This document shows, piece by piece, positions 33,264-43,880 of a DNA stretch of 64,000 nt; positions within the stretch are counted from its first letter, which is position 1; each line of letters starts with the position of its first letter. The notes under the pieces are model-generated. The model was not told the DNA's origin, made no database searches, and saw only the letters and a program-made list of their open reading frames with translations. Source of the stretch: Diplolepis rosae. Taxonomy: Eukaryota; Arthropoda; Insecta; Hymenoptera; Diplolepididae. The stretch is from positions 124,001 through 188,000 of the forward strand of contig JAPYXD010000293.1 of the NCBI GenBank assembly GCA_030998225.1. Reading direction: 5' to 3'. The position numbers and the translations under genes are program-made.

Positions 33264-33269
33264 TAGTTA

Positions 33270-33967
33270 TTTTTTGTATATGTATTTACATTCAGTAGGT
33301 AAGATTTTTTTCAGTAAATCAAAAATATGAACAGATACTGATGGTACGAGTATTCTTTCTAACAAAACATCAAAAGTGCCATAACTATCTCCAGTCAAGT
33401 CCAAAAGTTATTCCTCTTTTTACAGTGACTCGTAGCCTTGCAAATAACGTCTTCCTGTTCCCAAATCTTGGGGTTCTCCACTCAATGATTTATCTCAGCA
33501 TAGTCCTTGGTTACTGTACTGCAACATTTATTCTTTATCTTCTTCTGACTCGGTATCGTTAAAGTTTTTGCTTTAACAATATGAGTCTTATTGCAGAAAT
33601 CCATTGAACTCTTTGCTGTATTTTGTGTGCGGAAGTTGGGAATCGAAAAAATTTGTAATTGCTATTCGAAGCTGTATTTTTACAGTTAACTATACAACAT
33701 GAAAAACCCATTGTTATTGAATTTTGCTATAACAACACGTACATATATTTACTCCATAAGTTTCACTTTTCGCCACTGCGAGCGCGGTGACCGATTCTTC
33801 TATCCCCTCCCGCCGAACGCTCGGTCCCTATTATAGAGATCAGTGTGAAAATCACATTATAAAATGTAGTTTTTAAGCTTTCCCCTGTAAATTTTAAAGT
33901 TCTCGAACGGTACTGAGATAAATTCCGCGAGTCTAGAAACAAATGTTTAAATAAATTGGTGCAAAAG
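33270..33967. other. Unassigned stretch upstream of a THAP exon
   Basis: A frame at 33341-33562 has hydrophobic residues but no recognisable family. A moderate-GC patch at 33770-33835 contains GCTCGGTCCCTATTATAGAG, a partial inverted match to TATAGGGACCGAG at about 32097, perhaps paired transposon ends. TATAAAA at 33858-33864 could serve the following exon. Confidence 0.35.
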
Positions 33968-34252
33968 ATGGTGAAATGTGTCTGTTTTTGGTGTGAATCC
34001 GGTTATAAGTCTGACTCTGATAAAGTTCGTTTTTTTATTGTACCGAAGGATGAAAATACAATAAAATTGCGGCAAATTGCTATCCTTCGTGATGATATGA
34101 AATTAAAAGCAGGTCATGCGATTTGCGAAAGGCATTTTAAGCCAGAAGATATTCTTCAAGAGAGGTTAACCTATGCGACCGATGGAGTAAAAGTTTTGGG
34201 AAGATTAAGTACGTCGAACATATTGTTTATTTTCTCAATTAGTTCAAAATAA
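33968..34252 (+). CDS. THAP zinc-finger exon, second P-type copy
   Basis: ATG at 33968 gives MVKCVCFWCESGYKSDSDK, then FFIVPKDEN, LRQIAILRDDMKLKAGHAIC and CERHFKPEDI: a THAP module closely related to the P-element exon at 23013-23249 (ILRDDxKLKxGH; C.xHF.PEDI). The tryptophan normally present in the mid helix is replaced (LRQIAI versus WQKAI), which would weaken the fold. The reading continues ~30 residues to a stop; a GT near 34211 (TTAA|GTACG) may be a donor. No transposase exons follow, so it is an orphan fragment or a separate THAP gene. Confidence 0.65.
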   Translation: MVKCVCFWCESGYKSDSDKVRFFIVPKDENTIKLRQIAILRDDMKLKAGHAICERHFKPEDILQERLTYATDGVKVLGRLSTSNILFIFSISSK

Positions 34253-34308
34253 CACCTGAAACCGCGTGTCTATAACCGAGCGCACTCAATTCTCAGCGGT
34301 ATCTCCAG

Positions 34309-34470
34309 CAGTGATCCCAGAACGTGGGAGCTGGCGGCCCCCACCATAGACCCCACCAGATCATGGCTTCTTCCTCGCTCGACTGCCATAGGTTGGTTGA
34401 GTGAGGAAGACACAATGAGCTCGAGGCATCTATGGTGGGGGCCGCCAGCTCCCATGTTCTGGGATCACTG
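34309..34470. mobile_element. hAT-type palindromic MITE, 162 bp
   Basis: The ends CAGTGATCCCAGAAC.. and ..GTTCTGGGATCACTG are inverted repeats, continuing through GGGAGCTGGCGGCCCCCACC. The 8-bp duplication ATCTCCAG stands on both sides (34301-34308 and 34471-34478). CAGTGnTCCCA ends with an 8-bp duplication indicate hAT. Copy B at 37.83 kb (GGCTGGAGATACCGC) preserves the unoccupied site. Confidence 0.9.
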
Positions 34471-34611
34471 ATCTCCAGCCGGGGTCTCAGGAACTCTAGC
34501 CAGGGCTCCGCTCACTCGGCATCGGTCAGACTCTCAGTCTGAACTGTCCACCCTTCAGAGAAGCAGCCAAAGGGCCGTCCAAGAAGGAACATAGTGGTGA
34601 CTATATTTGCT

Positions 34612-34930
34612 GAGTGACTCTAGGTACGCTGCCTAGGCTCTGGAGCACTCATTAATTTTTGATAATTGTTTACTTGCATTACTCTCTGTATACGCTGCTC
34701 CAGGCTCCAGAAAGTAATAGATGAGCAATATCTCTTTGGGTAGCTGCTCCAGGCTCCAACAGACATATTGCCTTTTCTCACCTTGCATCTCTTTCTGGGT
34801 ACGCTGCACCAGGCTCCAGAAAGTGATAGGTGGCAACGTTTCTTTGGGCACGCCATCCAGGCTCCGATAGATAACCTTTAAATATCTTTTTCTTATAACT
34901 CTCGCTCTGGGTATGCTGCACCAGGCTCCA
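34612..34930 (-). repeat. Tandem hairpin array, copy A
   Basis: Five to six units with core GGTACGCTGCaCCAGGCTC (complement of the copy C core) are each bounded by different but complementary stems. Examples are GAGTGaCTC/GAGCACTC (34612-34650), ATTACT..CTG/CAG..AGTAAT (34678-34718), AATAT..TTGG/CCAA..ATATT (34727-34769) and TTTCTGG/CCAGAAA (34792-34822). One unit, near 34845, is degenerate. Confidence 0.75.
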
Positions 34931-35480
34931 GTACGAGTAAGTTTTTCAACCAACTGCACCGTCGTTAACTTAATTGATCTTTTCTTGCAGCAGCGCCACC
35001 TATGTTATGTAAATTGCCTTATTTCTCCACATATAACCGCATCGTGCTCGTCACTGAGCAACATTATCGTTGAATATTTTATAAAAATTGAATATATCTT
35101 CTGGCGATAGTATTGCCATCTGTGCATTGTAAAAGACGAGTATTTCGATATTTTCTTATATTTCTCTACGCTGTGTTAGCCATTGAGACACATCATCGTC
35201 GAACATTGCATAAAGTTTAAATATATCTTTCGCGATAGTAGCGCCATCTACACAGAGTAAAGTACGAGTATTTCGATATTTCTTTTTGTTTCTCTGCATT
35301 GTGTTAGCCACTGAGCAACACCATTATCGAAAATTGAATAAACATTAAATATGTCCTTTTGTGATACTCGCGCCATCTGTATCTTGCTGTATACAATTAT
35401 TTGACATTTTCTTATATTTCTAAGAGTCGTGTTGGCTATAGAGGAACATCACCACTGAATATGGTATAAAAATTAAATAT

Positions 35481-35911
35481 ATCTTCTGCCTAAAGTGAAT
35501 TTCTTAACCTTTTCAAAGACAATAAATTTTTGTAAAAAATATGAAGATCTTATTAGATTATTGTCATGTATAAGAAAATGCGATAAAATAGTTTTTATTG
35601 AGAGAAAATTAAATATTTATGCTTTTTACCATGCATTTTTTTTTAACCTAGGGCCTATGAACGGTCAGCGCCGCCACCGGCGGCAGTCAACTTTCACGTA
35701 ATTTTTTTCTTATGCATTTAATGGAAAGATTCAGGGGGCTGGCGAAGCGCATTATATCGCCCGGCTTAGGCTGTTCACTTTGCAAGTCTTTTACATCAAA
35801 AAATTAATTTTTAATTAAATGTTTATTAATTTCAGATTCAGCCAACCCATAAGAAGATACAAAATGAGCAACGTTTCCCTTCCCCATTGTTACTTTATCG
35901 TTGGAGTATGA
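35481..35911. other. Unassigned AT-rich stretch
   Basis: No supported gene. A short GC-rich dyad (GCCGCCACCGGCGGC) lies near 35671-35685. The rest is A/T-rich. Confidence 0.4.
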
Positions 35912-36496
35912 CATCCCTAGCGGACCCGGGTGAGAGAACGGTCATGGAAAACTCTGACCGTTCTCTGACCGTACTGTGACCTCGCATTATTATAGCTAAG
36001 AACGGTAAAAAAAAACATTAAAAGCATTTCAATTATTATTCTGTGGCGAAATTTGAATTAGAAAGTGTAGAAATAAATACAATTATTTCATTTTTCAGTC
36101 ATAAAAACTAGAAAAACATAATACCTGTCATTCAAGGCAGTACAGGGTTTCACAATTGGCGGAACGTCTCCGCCGCTAGGTTCGGCCAATGTTATAAGTG
36201 AGATAAAAAGTAGTTGTGTCTCACTCCAACCAATAGTCAACCTTGACGGCGGAGACGTTCCGTCAATTGTGAACCAGTGTACTGCCTTGAATGACGGGTA
36301 TTATGTTTTTATAGTTTCTATGGCTGAAAGATGAACACCTTCTAATTTATATTTTACTACAGAATAATAATTGCAATGCTTTTAATGTTTTTTTTACCGT
36401 TCTTAGCCGTAATAATGCGAGAAATTGTCCGGACCCGGGTGAGAGAACGGTCAAAGAAAACTCTGACCTTTCTCTCGCCCGGGTCCGCTAGGGATG
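35912..36496. mobile_element. Palindromic element with GGACCCGGGTGAGAGAACGG ends
   Basis: The ends CATCCCTAGCGGACCCGGG and CCCGGGTCCGCTAGGGATG are perfect 19-bp inverted repeats. The arms pair over ~250 bases; the right arm repeats the terminal words. The inner part has ACAATTGgCGGAACGTCTCC and its complement, making a second nested dyad at about 36140-36295. No clear target duplication. Confidence 0.85.
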
Positions 36497-37258
36497 CAAT
36501 TATTATTCTTCAACGTGGGAGCGGATTCGATATGATCTATTTTACCCACCTCCGGAGGCTTTACCTTTGAGTTCGAAAGCACCCCCGCATCGGCCTCTTC
36601 GACCAATTTCAGAATGAAGGCGCCTTTAAGATCAGAGCCAATCCCCTGACCTTCTAACCCATTCATTCTTAGAGGAGTTGAGTAACTCATCAGTTTATCT
36701 GAAGATATTATCAGTCTTCCCAATAGCGGGCAAACCCTTACTGGGGAATGGGTCAGTGATCCGGATCCCAGATCTGAAACCGACGCAGTGTCTCCCACTC
36801 TCAGCCTGCATGTCGGTGTCAAGCGAGTGGGGAAAGAAGACGGGACACGTTGCCATTTTTCCTTCCTCGTCACTCTCGCATGCGAGAGCGACTCGTCCCA
36901 TTTCCTCTTATTCTCCTCGCTTTTTCATTACAATGCATGCCTTTTCAACTGTTCCAAGTTTTAGATTTCAGGCTGTCGTTTATCGAGTCGAAATTGAGAA
37001 ATGTGTTTCTCTCGACAGCTTCTGTATACACTTCGAATAATCACTTGCTTCAAAATTCATATAAAAAACCACAATCACACAAAACTACGCCGTAAACCAC
37101 GAAACGTTTGCATACACAAATCAACACAAATGCAATGACATATATCAGTCACGGGAAGGCTTAACAATGTAAGTGGCGGAGGTGGCACCATCGAACTTCA
37201 CGATTTTAACTACGTACCCAGAACTTAGTTACAGCGTAATACATTGGAGCTTGGAGAG
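36497..37258. repeat. Repeat fragment holding an unoccupied LTR target site
   Basis: About 36860-37040 matches the reverse complement of 63474-63640 joined directly to 62360-62411, without the LTR that separates them there. A 140-residue minus-strand frame (36451-36873) has no known domain and partly overlaps the palindrome end; I do not call it a gene. The remainder is unassigned. Confidence 0.6.
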
Positions 37259-37559
37259 CATGGAGAATAGATATAAGGAGACCAATCTCCATATATCCAT
37301 TCATTATCCATTCCGGAAATGAAGTTCTGTCAAGTACATAGTTACAAAACTTCCCGAAGAGGGCATGTGTGTTCCCTGGGTGCAAAATGGCGACGGCCAA
37401 TACACGATGCTTATAAACCGTGGATGCCGCCATTTTGCATCCAGGGAACATACGTGCCCTCATCGAGAAGTTTCCTAACTAAGTACTTGGCAGAAGTTCA
37501 TTTCGTGTTTTGTGAAGTATGGCCATAAGAGATTGGTCTCCTTATATCTAGTCTCCATG
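37259..37559. mobile_element. Palindromic MITE, 301 bp, CATGGAGA ends
   Basis: The ends CATGGAGAATAGATATAAGG and CCTTATATCTAGTCTCCATG pair, as do inner blocks (GAGACCAATCTC; CCCTGGGTGCAAAATGGCG with its complement). Possible imperfect 8-bp duplication TTGGAGAG / TTGGGGGG (37251-37258, 37560-37567). A partial copy lies upstream of TRMT6 at 28195. Confidence 0.85.
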
Positions 37560-37560
37560 T

Positions 37561-38060
37561 TGGGGGGCCTGGACTAGAGCACGGGTGGAGGTACAAAAGA
37601 AGATGGTGGAGCCTGAGGCAGCGTTCCCACCGAAAATCGGACCTACTCCTGGAGCCGAAATGGCGTACCCAGCGAGTTGATCGCAAAGAGTTTTTTAAAT
37701 AGTAAAGCGGAAATTCTTCCAGAGCCGGGAAGGCGTACCTGAAAGATTCTCCTTAAAAAAAATTACCCTTGATGACTTCCTTGGTGGACCTTTAGCTGAT
37801 TCCTAGGTGTCTATCGGGATGTGACGCCGTGGCTGGAGATACCGCTGAGAGGTGGGTGCGCTCGGATATAAATACGCGGTTTCGGGTTGACAGCGGGCAG
37901 GCTCACACTGCGAACCTAGCGGAGACTGTTGGTAGCGCTACCCTTGAGAACCTGCTATGCCGCGTATATCATAGGTTTAGTATCTCGTGGACGCTATCAG
38001 TTGATGGTGATCGTTACCGTTTCAATTTTTTTGCAGCCTTATCACAGACTTTTCATTCAA
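37561..38060 (+). mobile_element. Hairpin-array element, copy B (partial)
   Basis: Three degraded hairpin units (GGTGG/CCACC near 37605-37632; ACTCcTGG/CCAGcGAGT near 37653-37680; CTTCCAG/CTGAAAG near 37717-37745) lead into a tail shared with copy C: GGGCAGGCTCaCaCTGCGAACC, CTAGCGGAGACTGT and CCTGCTATGCCG. The AGATGGCGCT units are absent here. Confidence 0.65.
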
Positions 38061-38745
38061 AAAATGAATTGCTTTACGGAAAGGAAAAATTTTCTAATAG
38101 AAGGAGATAAACTAAAGAGGTAAAAAATGTGTTCAGTGATATTTGCATATAACCACATAAGTATTTATTGATTTCAAATTTTATATAGAAATTTTTTTTT
38201 TCAAGTTAGTATTTAAATATTGTCACGATTTTAAAAGATCTTATGGACAGCTGCAATCTGTTAAATTGAATATTTTGTAATTCTTAATTTTGCCTGTTCT
38301 GATGAAATCGTAGGAAAAATTCAAAGTCGATAAATGGTTAAAATTTTATATCAAGATTTCAATTACAAAATTTTTAAGCATTGTGAATAAACTGCTTCAT
38401 TTAGAAAATACTTCAACTCTGTGAAACATTTTTATATTTGTTAGGTGTAAAATCTGTGCTTAGGTCACATAAAAGTAAGATAAAAATACTTTCATTATAA
38501 AATTAAGAATGTAGATTTAGCACTCATTGGGTCAAATGTTTATTTCTTCTTCATGTAAAATACTTTGCACATAATTCTCTGATTAAATATTTTTTGAATG
38601 TTAAAACATTTAAGACATTTATGTATATTTAACCCATTAATAAAAACTAAAAATTTACAAATAAAGCTTCGACTGACAAATCTAAAAATTTGTCAATTAT
38701 TGATCTATTTTCTTGTAAATTTGAAAATAGGACTTAAAATTCAAA
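38061..38745. other. AT-rich stretch, nothing recognised
   Basis: No open frame or repeat could be supported. Confidence 0.5.
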
Positions 38746-39195
38746 AATGACATTATTTTTCGAGTGATGCTTAAGCCTTTCTTTATTCTCATAAGGATTC
38801 TTCTAGAAGTTTATTTCAGGTGAGTGACTTTTTTTTTAATGAAAAATTTTGTAATACAAGTATTTTTAACCAAACTTTTAGTGACCTATCCGCAGACTTT
38901 TAATTTGAAAATTGGGATTCTTTATAAAGAGGAAAAAATTGTGTTATTAAAGCAGTTAATTCCCCGAGATTGAATATCTTTCATTTAATATTTTGATTTG
39001 AAACATTGAATAAAATCGGACAGAAAAATTTACTTTAAAGCTTCACAATTTTTTTACAATTTTACAAGATGAGCCTAATTTGGAAATAGAAAATCTTCGA
39101 TTAAAAAAAAAGTCACTCACCTGAAATAAACATCTGGAAGAATCCTCATAAGAATAAAGAAAGGCTTAAGCATCACTCGAAAAATAATGTCATTT
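38746..39195. repeat. Fold-back with ~95-bp arms
   Basis: AATGACATTATTTTTCGAGT at 38746 pairs with ACTCGAAAAATAATGTCATT at about 39176-39195. Pairing continues through AGGCTTAAGC and AAGTCACTCACCTGAAATAA. The middle (about 38845-39100) is unrelated AT-rich sequence. Confidence 0.8.
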
Positions 39196-40359
39196 TGGAA
39201 TTGTATTTTCTCAGCCGTAAAACATTTCGTTCGGCTTTAGAAAATATTGTAAATTGTAAATTAGTTTTTTAGATTTCTCCGTAAGTTATATATCACTACT
39301 ATGTATATTAGTTTTAAGGATAAGAAAGGTTAAGTCTAGACGGTAGGATTTAAAGAAATTAAGTTAAGATAGAGCTAAGAATTTATAGAGGTAATATATA
39401 TTTCTATTTTAGATAGGCAAAAAACGAAACGAAACCGCTAGGGTAAATAAGTATGAAAACCATTTAGTCACGTAGCCCTAAAAAGATTTAAAATAGCATG
39501 TCTGGTCGCCAGAAGGAAGTAAAACTAATCCTCTAAGATTTACTGTTTTACTGCCTTCTTTTTCGCTTTCACTGCAAGCACCATAAAACTTGCAGCTGAG
39601 AGGACAGAGGCTAGGACTGGGGTTTTCCGAGTCGGGCTTCTTTGGAATCGGATTTTCCTAGTCGAGCTTCTCCGGAAAATTGGGCTGGGCCTGGCGAGGG
39701 TCAGCGCGTGAAATCGAGAGAGAGGGGATGCGTGAGTTTTGAGGAATGAAAGTAAAGAGAGAATATACCGAACTTCCGACGTGAAACACTTAACGTGAAA
39801 TACTTAAGATATTTTGTAAATCTTCACGTAGGCCGGTACTAAAGTCTGTAAAAGTCCAGACTTGACGAGTTTTAAAATCAATACGTTCGCACATTAAAAA
39901 TCGATTTTACCTGAACATTGTGTTTTTAATTATTTGCGAACTTTAAACTTTCCCGGTTCTTTTTAAAAATTCACACTAAGAAAGAATCCACCAATCACAC
40001 GCGTCGCGTAAATTGGACGTTGCGCGGCTCGTAACATATTGAGATAACCAAGTTGACGTCACAGGCCATGTGGTAGGGATAGACTGTAGGTAAGGTTGGT
40101 CTTGAACGAAAGAAATATATGGGAATCGTTGGGAAATTTATGGAACAAAATTTTCCAGCGTAAAAGTAAGTCATAAATTTATTAATAATTATATTTTTCA
40201 AGTGTAAAATTCATTTCCGCCTATTTTGAGTACCTACTTGTAGCTTGTCATTCTTTTAATTTTTTAATATAAAATAAAATGTCATAAATTTGTAGGTTAT
40301 GATGACCGTTTGTTTTTGAAGGATTTGAAGAATGTATCGATAAGCATGTTCTCGTTTTT
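39196..40359. other. Unassigned stretch with a GC-richer block
   Basis: About 39540-39790 is noticeably more GC-rich (GGGCTGGGCCTGGCGAGGGT), with CATAAAAC near 39572. It might be the middle of a decayed LTR, but no edges could be placed. No gene is supported. Confidence 0.35.
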
Positions 40360-40700
40360 AATCGTTTTTACTCGGATTTTCATCAAATATTTACGTTTTC
40401 AGCCCCCCTCAGTCAGAGAAAGTGGTTTTTACGAAAGTCTCTGTCTGTCTTTCTGTCTGTAGTAGGTCGTTTACTCGATAACTCTCGATAGAATTATCAG
40501 ATTTGATGGAGCCAAAATTATCCAACCAAAATTGAGGAAACTAGACCATTTTTTGTTTTTTGAAAAAAGCTTTTTGAAAAAATCAAAAATTCTAATATGG
40601 GTTTTTGATAGTTCTCATAAATCTCTACAAATTGTCTTCATAACATTCTTTGATTAAACCAAAATTAAAAATGTCACAGCGTATTAAAACCTGAAAGTAA
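40360..40700 (+). repeat. GTCTG-rich dispersed repeat, copy 2
   Basis: It shares GGTTTTTACGAAAGTCTCTG, the CTGTCTGTCTTTC run and CTCGATAGAATTATCAGATT with the copies at 51600-52160 (same strand) and 11280-11660 (opposite strand). Here the tail differs: a different tandem array follows. Confidence 0.7.
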
Positions 40701-40704
40701 ATTT

Positions 40705-41440
40705 TTAGGGCATTACTAAAGCTATTCAAAACGAACCGAAATTTTAATCCAAGGGAATGCGCTTGAGACGATTTAGCCATTTTTTACATATTTTCAGGCG
40801 TTATTAGCTAAGGGTGGTTTATCTAATTCCGTCCCTTATTTTTTGAAGGTGTCAACCTTTCGGGCATCACTAGAGCTATTCAAAACGACCCGAAATTTCG
40901 ATCTAAGTTAATGCGCTTCATACGATACTGTCATTTTTTCATATTTTCAGGCCATTATTCACTAAGGGTGGTTTACCTAATTTCTTCCCCTATTTTTTGA
41001 AGGTGACAATTTTTAGGGAATCCCTAGAGCTATTCGAAACGACCCGAAATTTCGATCTAAGCGAATGCGCTTGAGACGATTTACCCATTTTTTACATATT
41101 TTCAGGTAATTATTAGCTAAGGGTGGTTTATCTAATTTCTTCCCCTATTTTTTGAAGGTGTCTATTTTTAGGGCACCACTAGAGCTATTTAAAACGATCC
41201 GAAATTTTAATCTAAGCAAACGCGCTTGAGACGATATAGCCATTTTTTCACTTTTTTGGGTCTTTTATTGATAAGGGTGGTTTATCTAATTTCGTCCCCT
41301 ATTTTTGGAAAGTTCCAATCTGTCGGGCATTCCAAGACCCATTTTTAGCAACATGAAATTTTGCTATAAGCGAACGCGCTTTGGACGAAATAGCCATTTT
41401 TTCACGTTTTAAGTCATTAAGGGGTGTTTTCCACCCCTAG
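40705..41440 (+). repeat. Tandem repeat, five units of ~145-164 bp
   Basis: Each unit has the order GGGCAtcaCTAGAGCTATTc, AAACGAcCCGAAATTT, GCGCTTGAGACGAT, CCATTTTTTcAcaTATTTTC, TAAGGGTGGTTTA, CCCCTATTTTTTGAAGGTG. The AGGGTGG word lies near 40811, 40975, 41120 and 41274. The last unit is degenerate and runs into a GTGTTTTCCACCCC hairpin. Confidence 0.85.
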
Positions 41441-41662
41441 TATTAAAAACTTCAAAATTGTTTGTTACTAGTCGTATTTTTGAGGCACCCTGATTACATA
41501 TATACCCAAAGTTTTGCTTTTGAAGAAAATTTTTTTCATCGTTCAATGAACGTTCAAAACTGTAAGTGCATCAAATGTCTGCAACTCGTCCAGTAATTTC
41601 CTTAAGCTCGTAAGTTAGCTTAGTATATTTTCATGTTCCTTGATTAAATTAAATCCTATATT

Positions 41663-41836
41663 ATGGAAAATTCGAAGAAGACTGGAGAATATAATAATCG
41701 ATTCCTAAATGTAAATGATGAAACAGAATCATTTCATACAATAGACGATATCCACAACTCAAATGAAGTTGATGATTCTGACCTAGAGAGTTTTAATAAT
41801 CTTAATAATTCATACATACATATTACATGCATATAA
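41663..41836 (+). CDS. Short acidic reading frame, unknown
   Basis: A 57-residue frame starts MENSKKTGEYNNRFLNVNDE and continues with an acidic, Ser/Asn-rich run (DDIHNSNEVDDSDLESF) to TAA. The composition looks protein-like and resembles the disordered acidic N-termini of many transposases and nuclear proteins, but no family is recognised and nothing downstream continues it. Confidence 0.2.
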   Translation: MENSKKTGEYNNRFLNVNDETESFHTIDDIHNSNEVDDSDLESFNNLNNSYIHITCI

Positions 41837-43629
41837 CATTATATATACCACACATATAAAATATTTTCAAATTCTTTAAATATTATTTCTTTTGGTATGA
41901 AGTGCAATCTGTAAATTGTATTTAATTTAACATTTTTTTCTTTGGCATATTCAGAATGTACACAAAAAGGCCATAAATTTTCATATAATATTGCACATAA
42001 AGTTTTCTTTGGTTTGAGTCTAGATCTAAAATTACCTATGTAAATATTTCTTTGGTGTAAAGCAATGAGAATAGCACTGTGTAAAATACAGTTTTTTGGG
42101 AGTAGATTGCCGATTTTTTGGTTTGACAAGTAGATGTAAGAAAAAATATTGTAAAAAATTATAAATTGTGTAAAAAAATTTAGATGCGATTGTACATAGA
42201 AAGAAAAAATTTTTTTACATAAATAAATGTATGAAAAGACGTAGAGAGCCGCGAAAAAATTCTAGGAGTAATTTTATCGAAATCTAATAGTAATGTCTTA
42301 GTGTTTAATGTGTAGTACTTTCAAATGTGTAGGTATGGTATTTTTTATTATTAAATTTGTGCACAATTCTATCCAAATTTTTAAATCCTATCACAGACTA
42401 TATATAGAGTAAAAAATGAGGACTAACCTTGATTAAAATTACGATTTTTTGTATAAATGTTATTATCCAGTTTTTTCTTTTTCCGTTTTTTGGGAAGACA
42501 CATAACTTAGACTGCACACACTTCTCCCCTGGGAGGTTGACTCGTAAACTGAGTTATGTTTTGGTTTTTAGGCATGCATATTGGGATGAGAGTGGAGGGT
42601 AAGGATTTTTTTGGAGAAAGAAAAGGATGTGCTGGAGATGGCTGGACTGTTAGGACAATGAGAAGACCATAAATTGTAACCGGAGACATAAAGGTTTCGT
42701 CGGCATATTTTGAGTGTTTTCAGAAAGTATGTGTATTTATGTATTTCAGGATTTTTTAATAATATGAATTTTGAATGGGGTTAAACTTGGTTGTTTAAAA
42801 GAGGGAGATAAAAAACTGATAAATTTTCTGTATCAGTTCTTTGATTTACAGAATGTGAGGTACTGGCTATGTGAGTCATTTTTAGAATCATGCGTTTTCT
42901 GTAGTTATCCGACCTATCTATTATTGTGACTTCATCAAAATTAAATTTGTGATCTTGCCAATTACCAACATCAACATATATCTTCGATTACTTTTTTAAC
43001 TGTTATTTTAACGTGTGGTTACGTCAGCTTAACGTTGAGCCAATATAACCCCGTGTTTTTTTGAAAAATAATAGAGCATTAAATTTAGCAATATGGCGTT
43101 AAATTAGCCTTAAATGAGCCCTAAATTCTGAATTTAGTTATTTAGATCAATTTTATATTTTCACACGTGCAATTGATTTATATCTTTTTTACCACAATGT
43201 TTATCCGTCAACATTTTTTTTTCGACGACATATTTTTTTTGCCTTCTTACTTCGAAAATAATCAACACGTCTTTTTTTTTTAATGTGATACTTAGAAATT
43301 TTGAGATATAATTTTTTTAAGTTTGGCTCTCGGGAAAATTTTTTTTTCTAATAGCTCACTGTAAAAACAGTTTTGAATATAAAATGTAACCCTTGCACTT
43401 GAAATGCGCGAAAGAGTACAAGCTTTCAAAAAAGTTATAGCACGCATTTTGTTGTTTTTTTTTGTAATAACAATATAGTACATTTTTATAAACAATTGAA
43501 TTTTTTTTATTTGGAACTAATTTTTTTCCGATTTTTCTGTTTCTAGATTTTTTGTTGAAGTTTTTTCAATATGCAGGCAAAATTTTGGAATGAAAAAAAT
43601 GAAAACTGTAGGTGTAATTAATTTATAAA

Positions 43630-43880
43630 ATCTGTCCCACGCGTTGCAACGAGCGAGCTCGCACGCTGCAACTACGCTTAAGCTTGTTTAGGCATGCTCG
43701 GAACAGTGCTCCCAGATCGTGGATGAAATTTACCCTCTCCATACCTATCAGTTTGGAGCCGCAAAACGAAAACTCAATGATTACCACTGTCTGTGACGTC
43801 ACTGCTTCGGGTAATGCCGAAAATGTACGAAGACGAATGATTCGAACTTGTAATTGATAGTAATTTCTCGTCGTCCTCGC
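43630..43880. promoter_or_regulatory. GC-richer patch with a CRE site
   Basis: This is a CG-dinucleotide-containing island in very AT-rich surroundings, with a perfect CRE palindrome TGACGTCA at 43794-43801 and GAGCGAGCTCGC near 43650. It could be a promoter or a transposon piece; no adjacent gene was found. Confidence 0.25.

Larger units (their letters stand above)
34253..35480 (-). mobile_element. Hairpin-array element, copy A
   Basis: Read on the minus strand, it has the same order as copy C (45014-47185). First come units bearing AGATGGCGCT-like words (GCGCCATCT on the plus strand, at about 34993, 35108, 35238 and 35368). Then the hairpin array (34612-34930), then a unique tail with GCTGGAGATACCGCTGAGA. 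The tail is interrupted by a 162-bp hAT-type MITE. Copy B (37561-38060) faces it in inverted orientation. No protein is encoded. Class unknown. Confidence 0.65.

Noticed and set aside
32091..33842. TATAGGGACCGAG and GCTCGGTCCCTATTATA taken as ends of one transposon
   Set aside because: The match is short and interrupted, the subterminal parts do not pair well, and no target duplication was found.
36451..36873. 140-residue minus-strand frame
   Set aside because: It overlaps a palindrome end and shows no recognisable domain; composition alone is not enough.
39540..39970. GC-rich block considered as another LTR
   Set aside because: There is a TATA-like word, but no paired TG/CA edges or target duplication could be placed.
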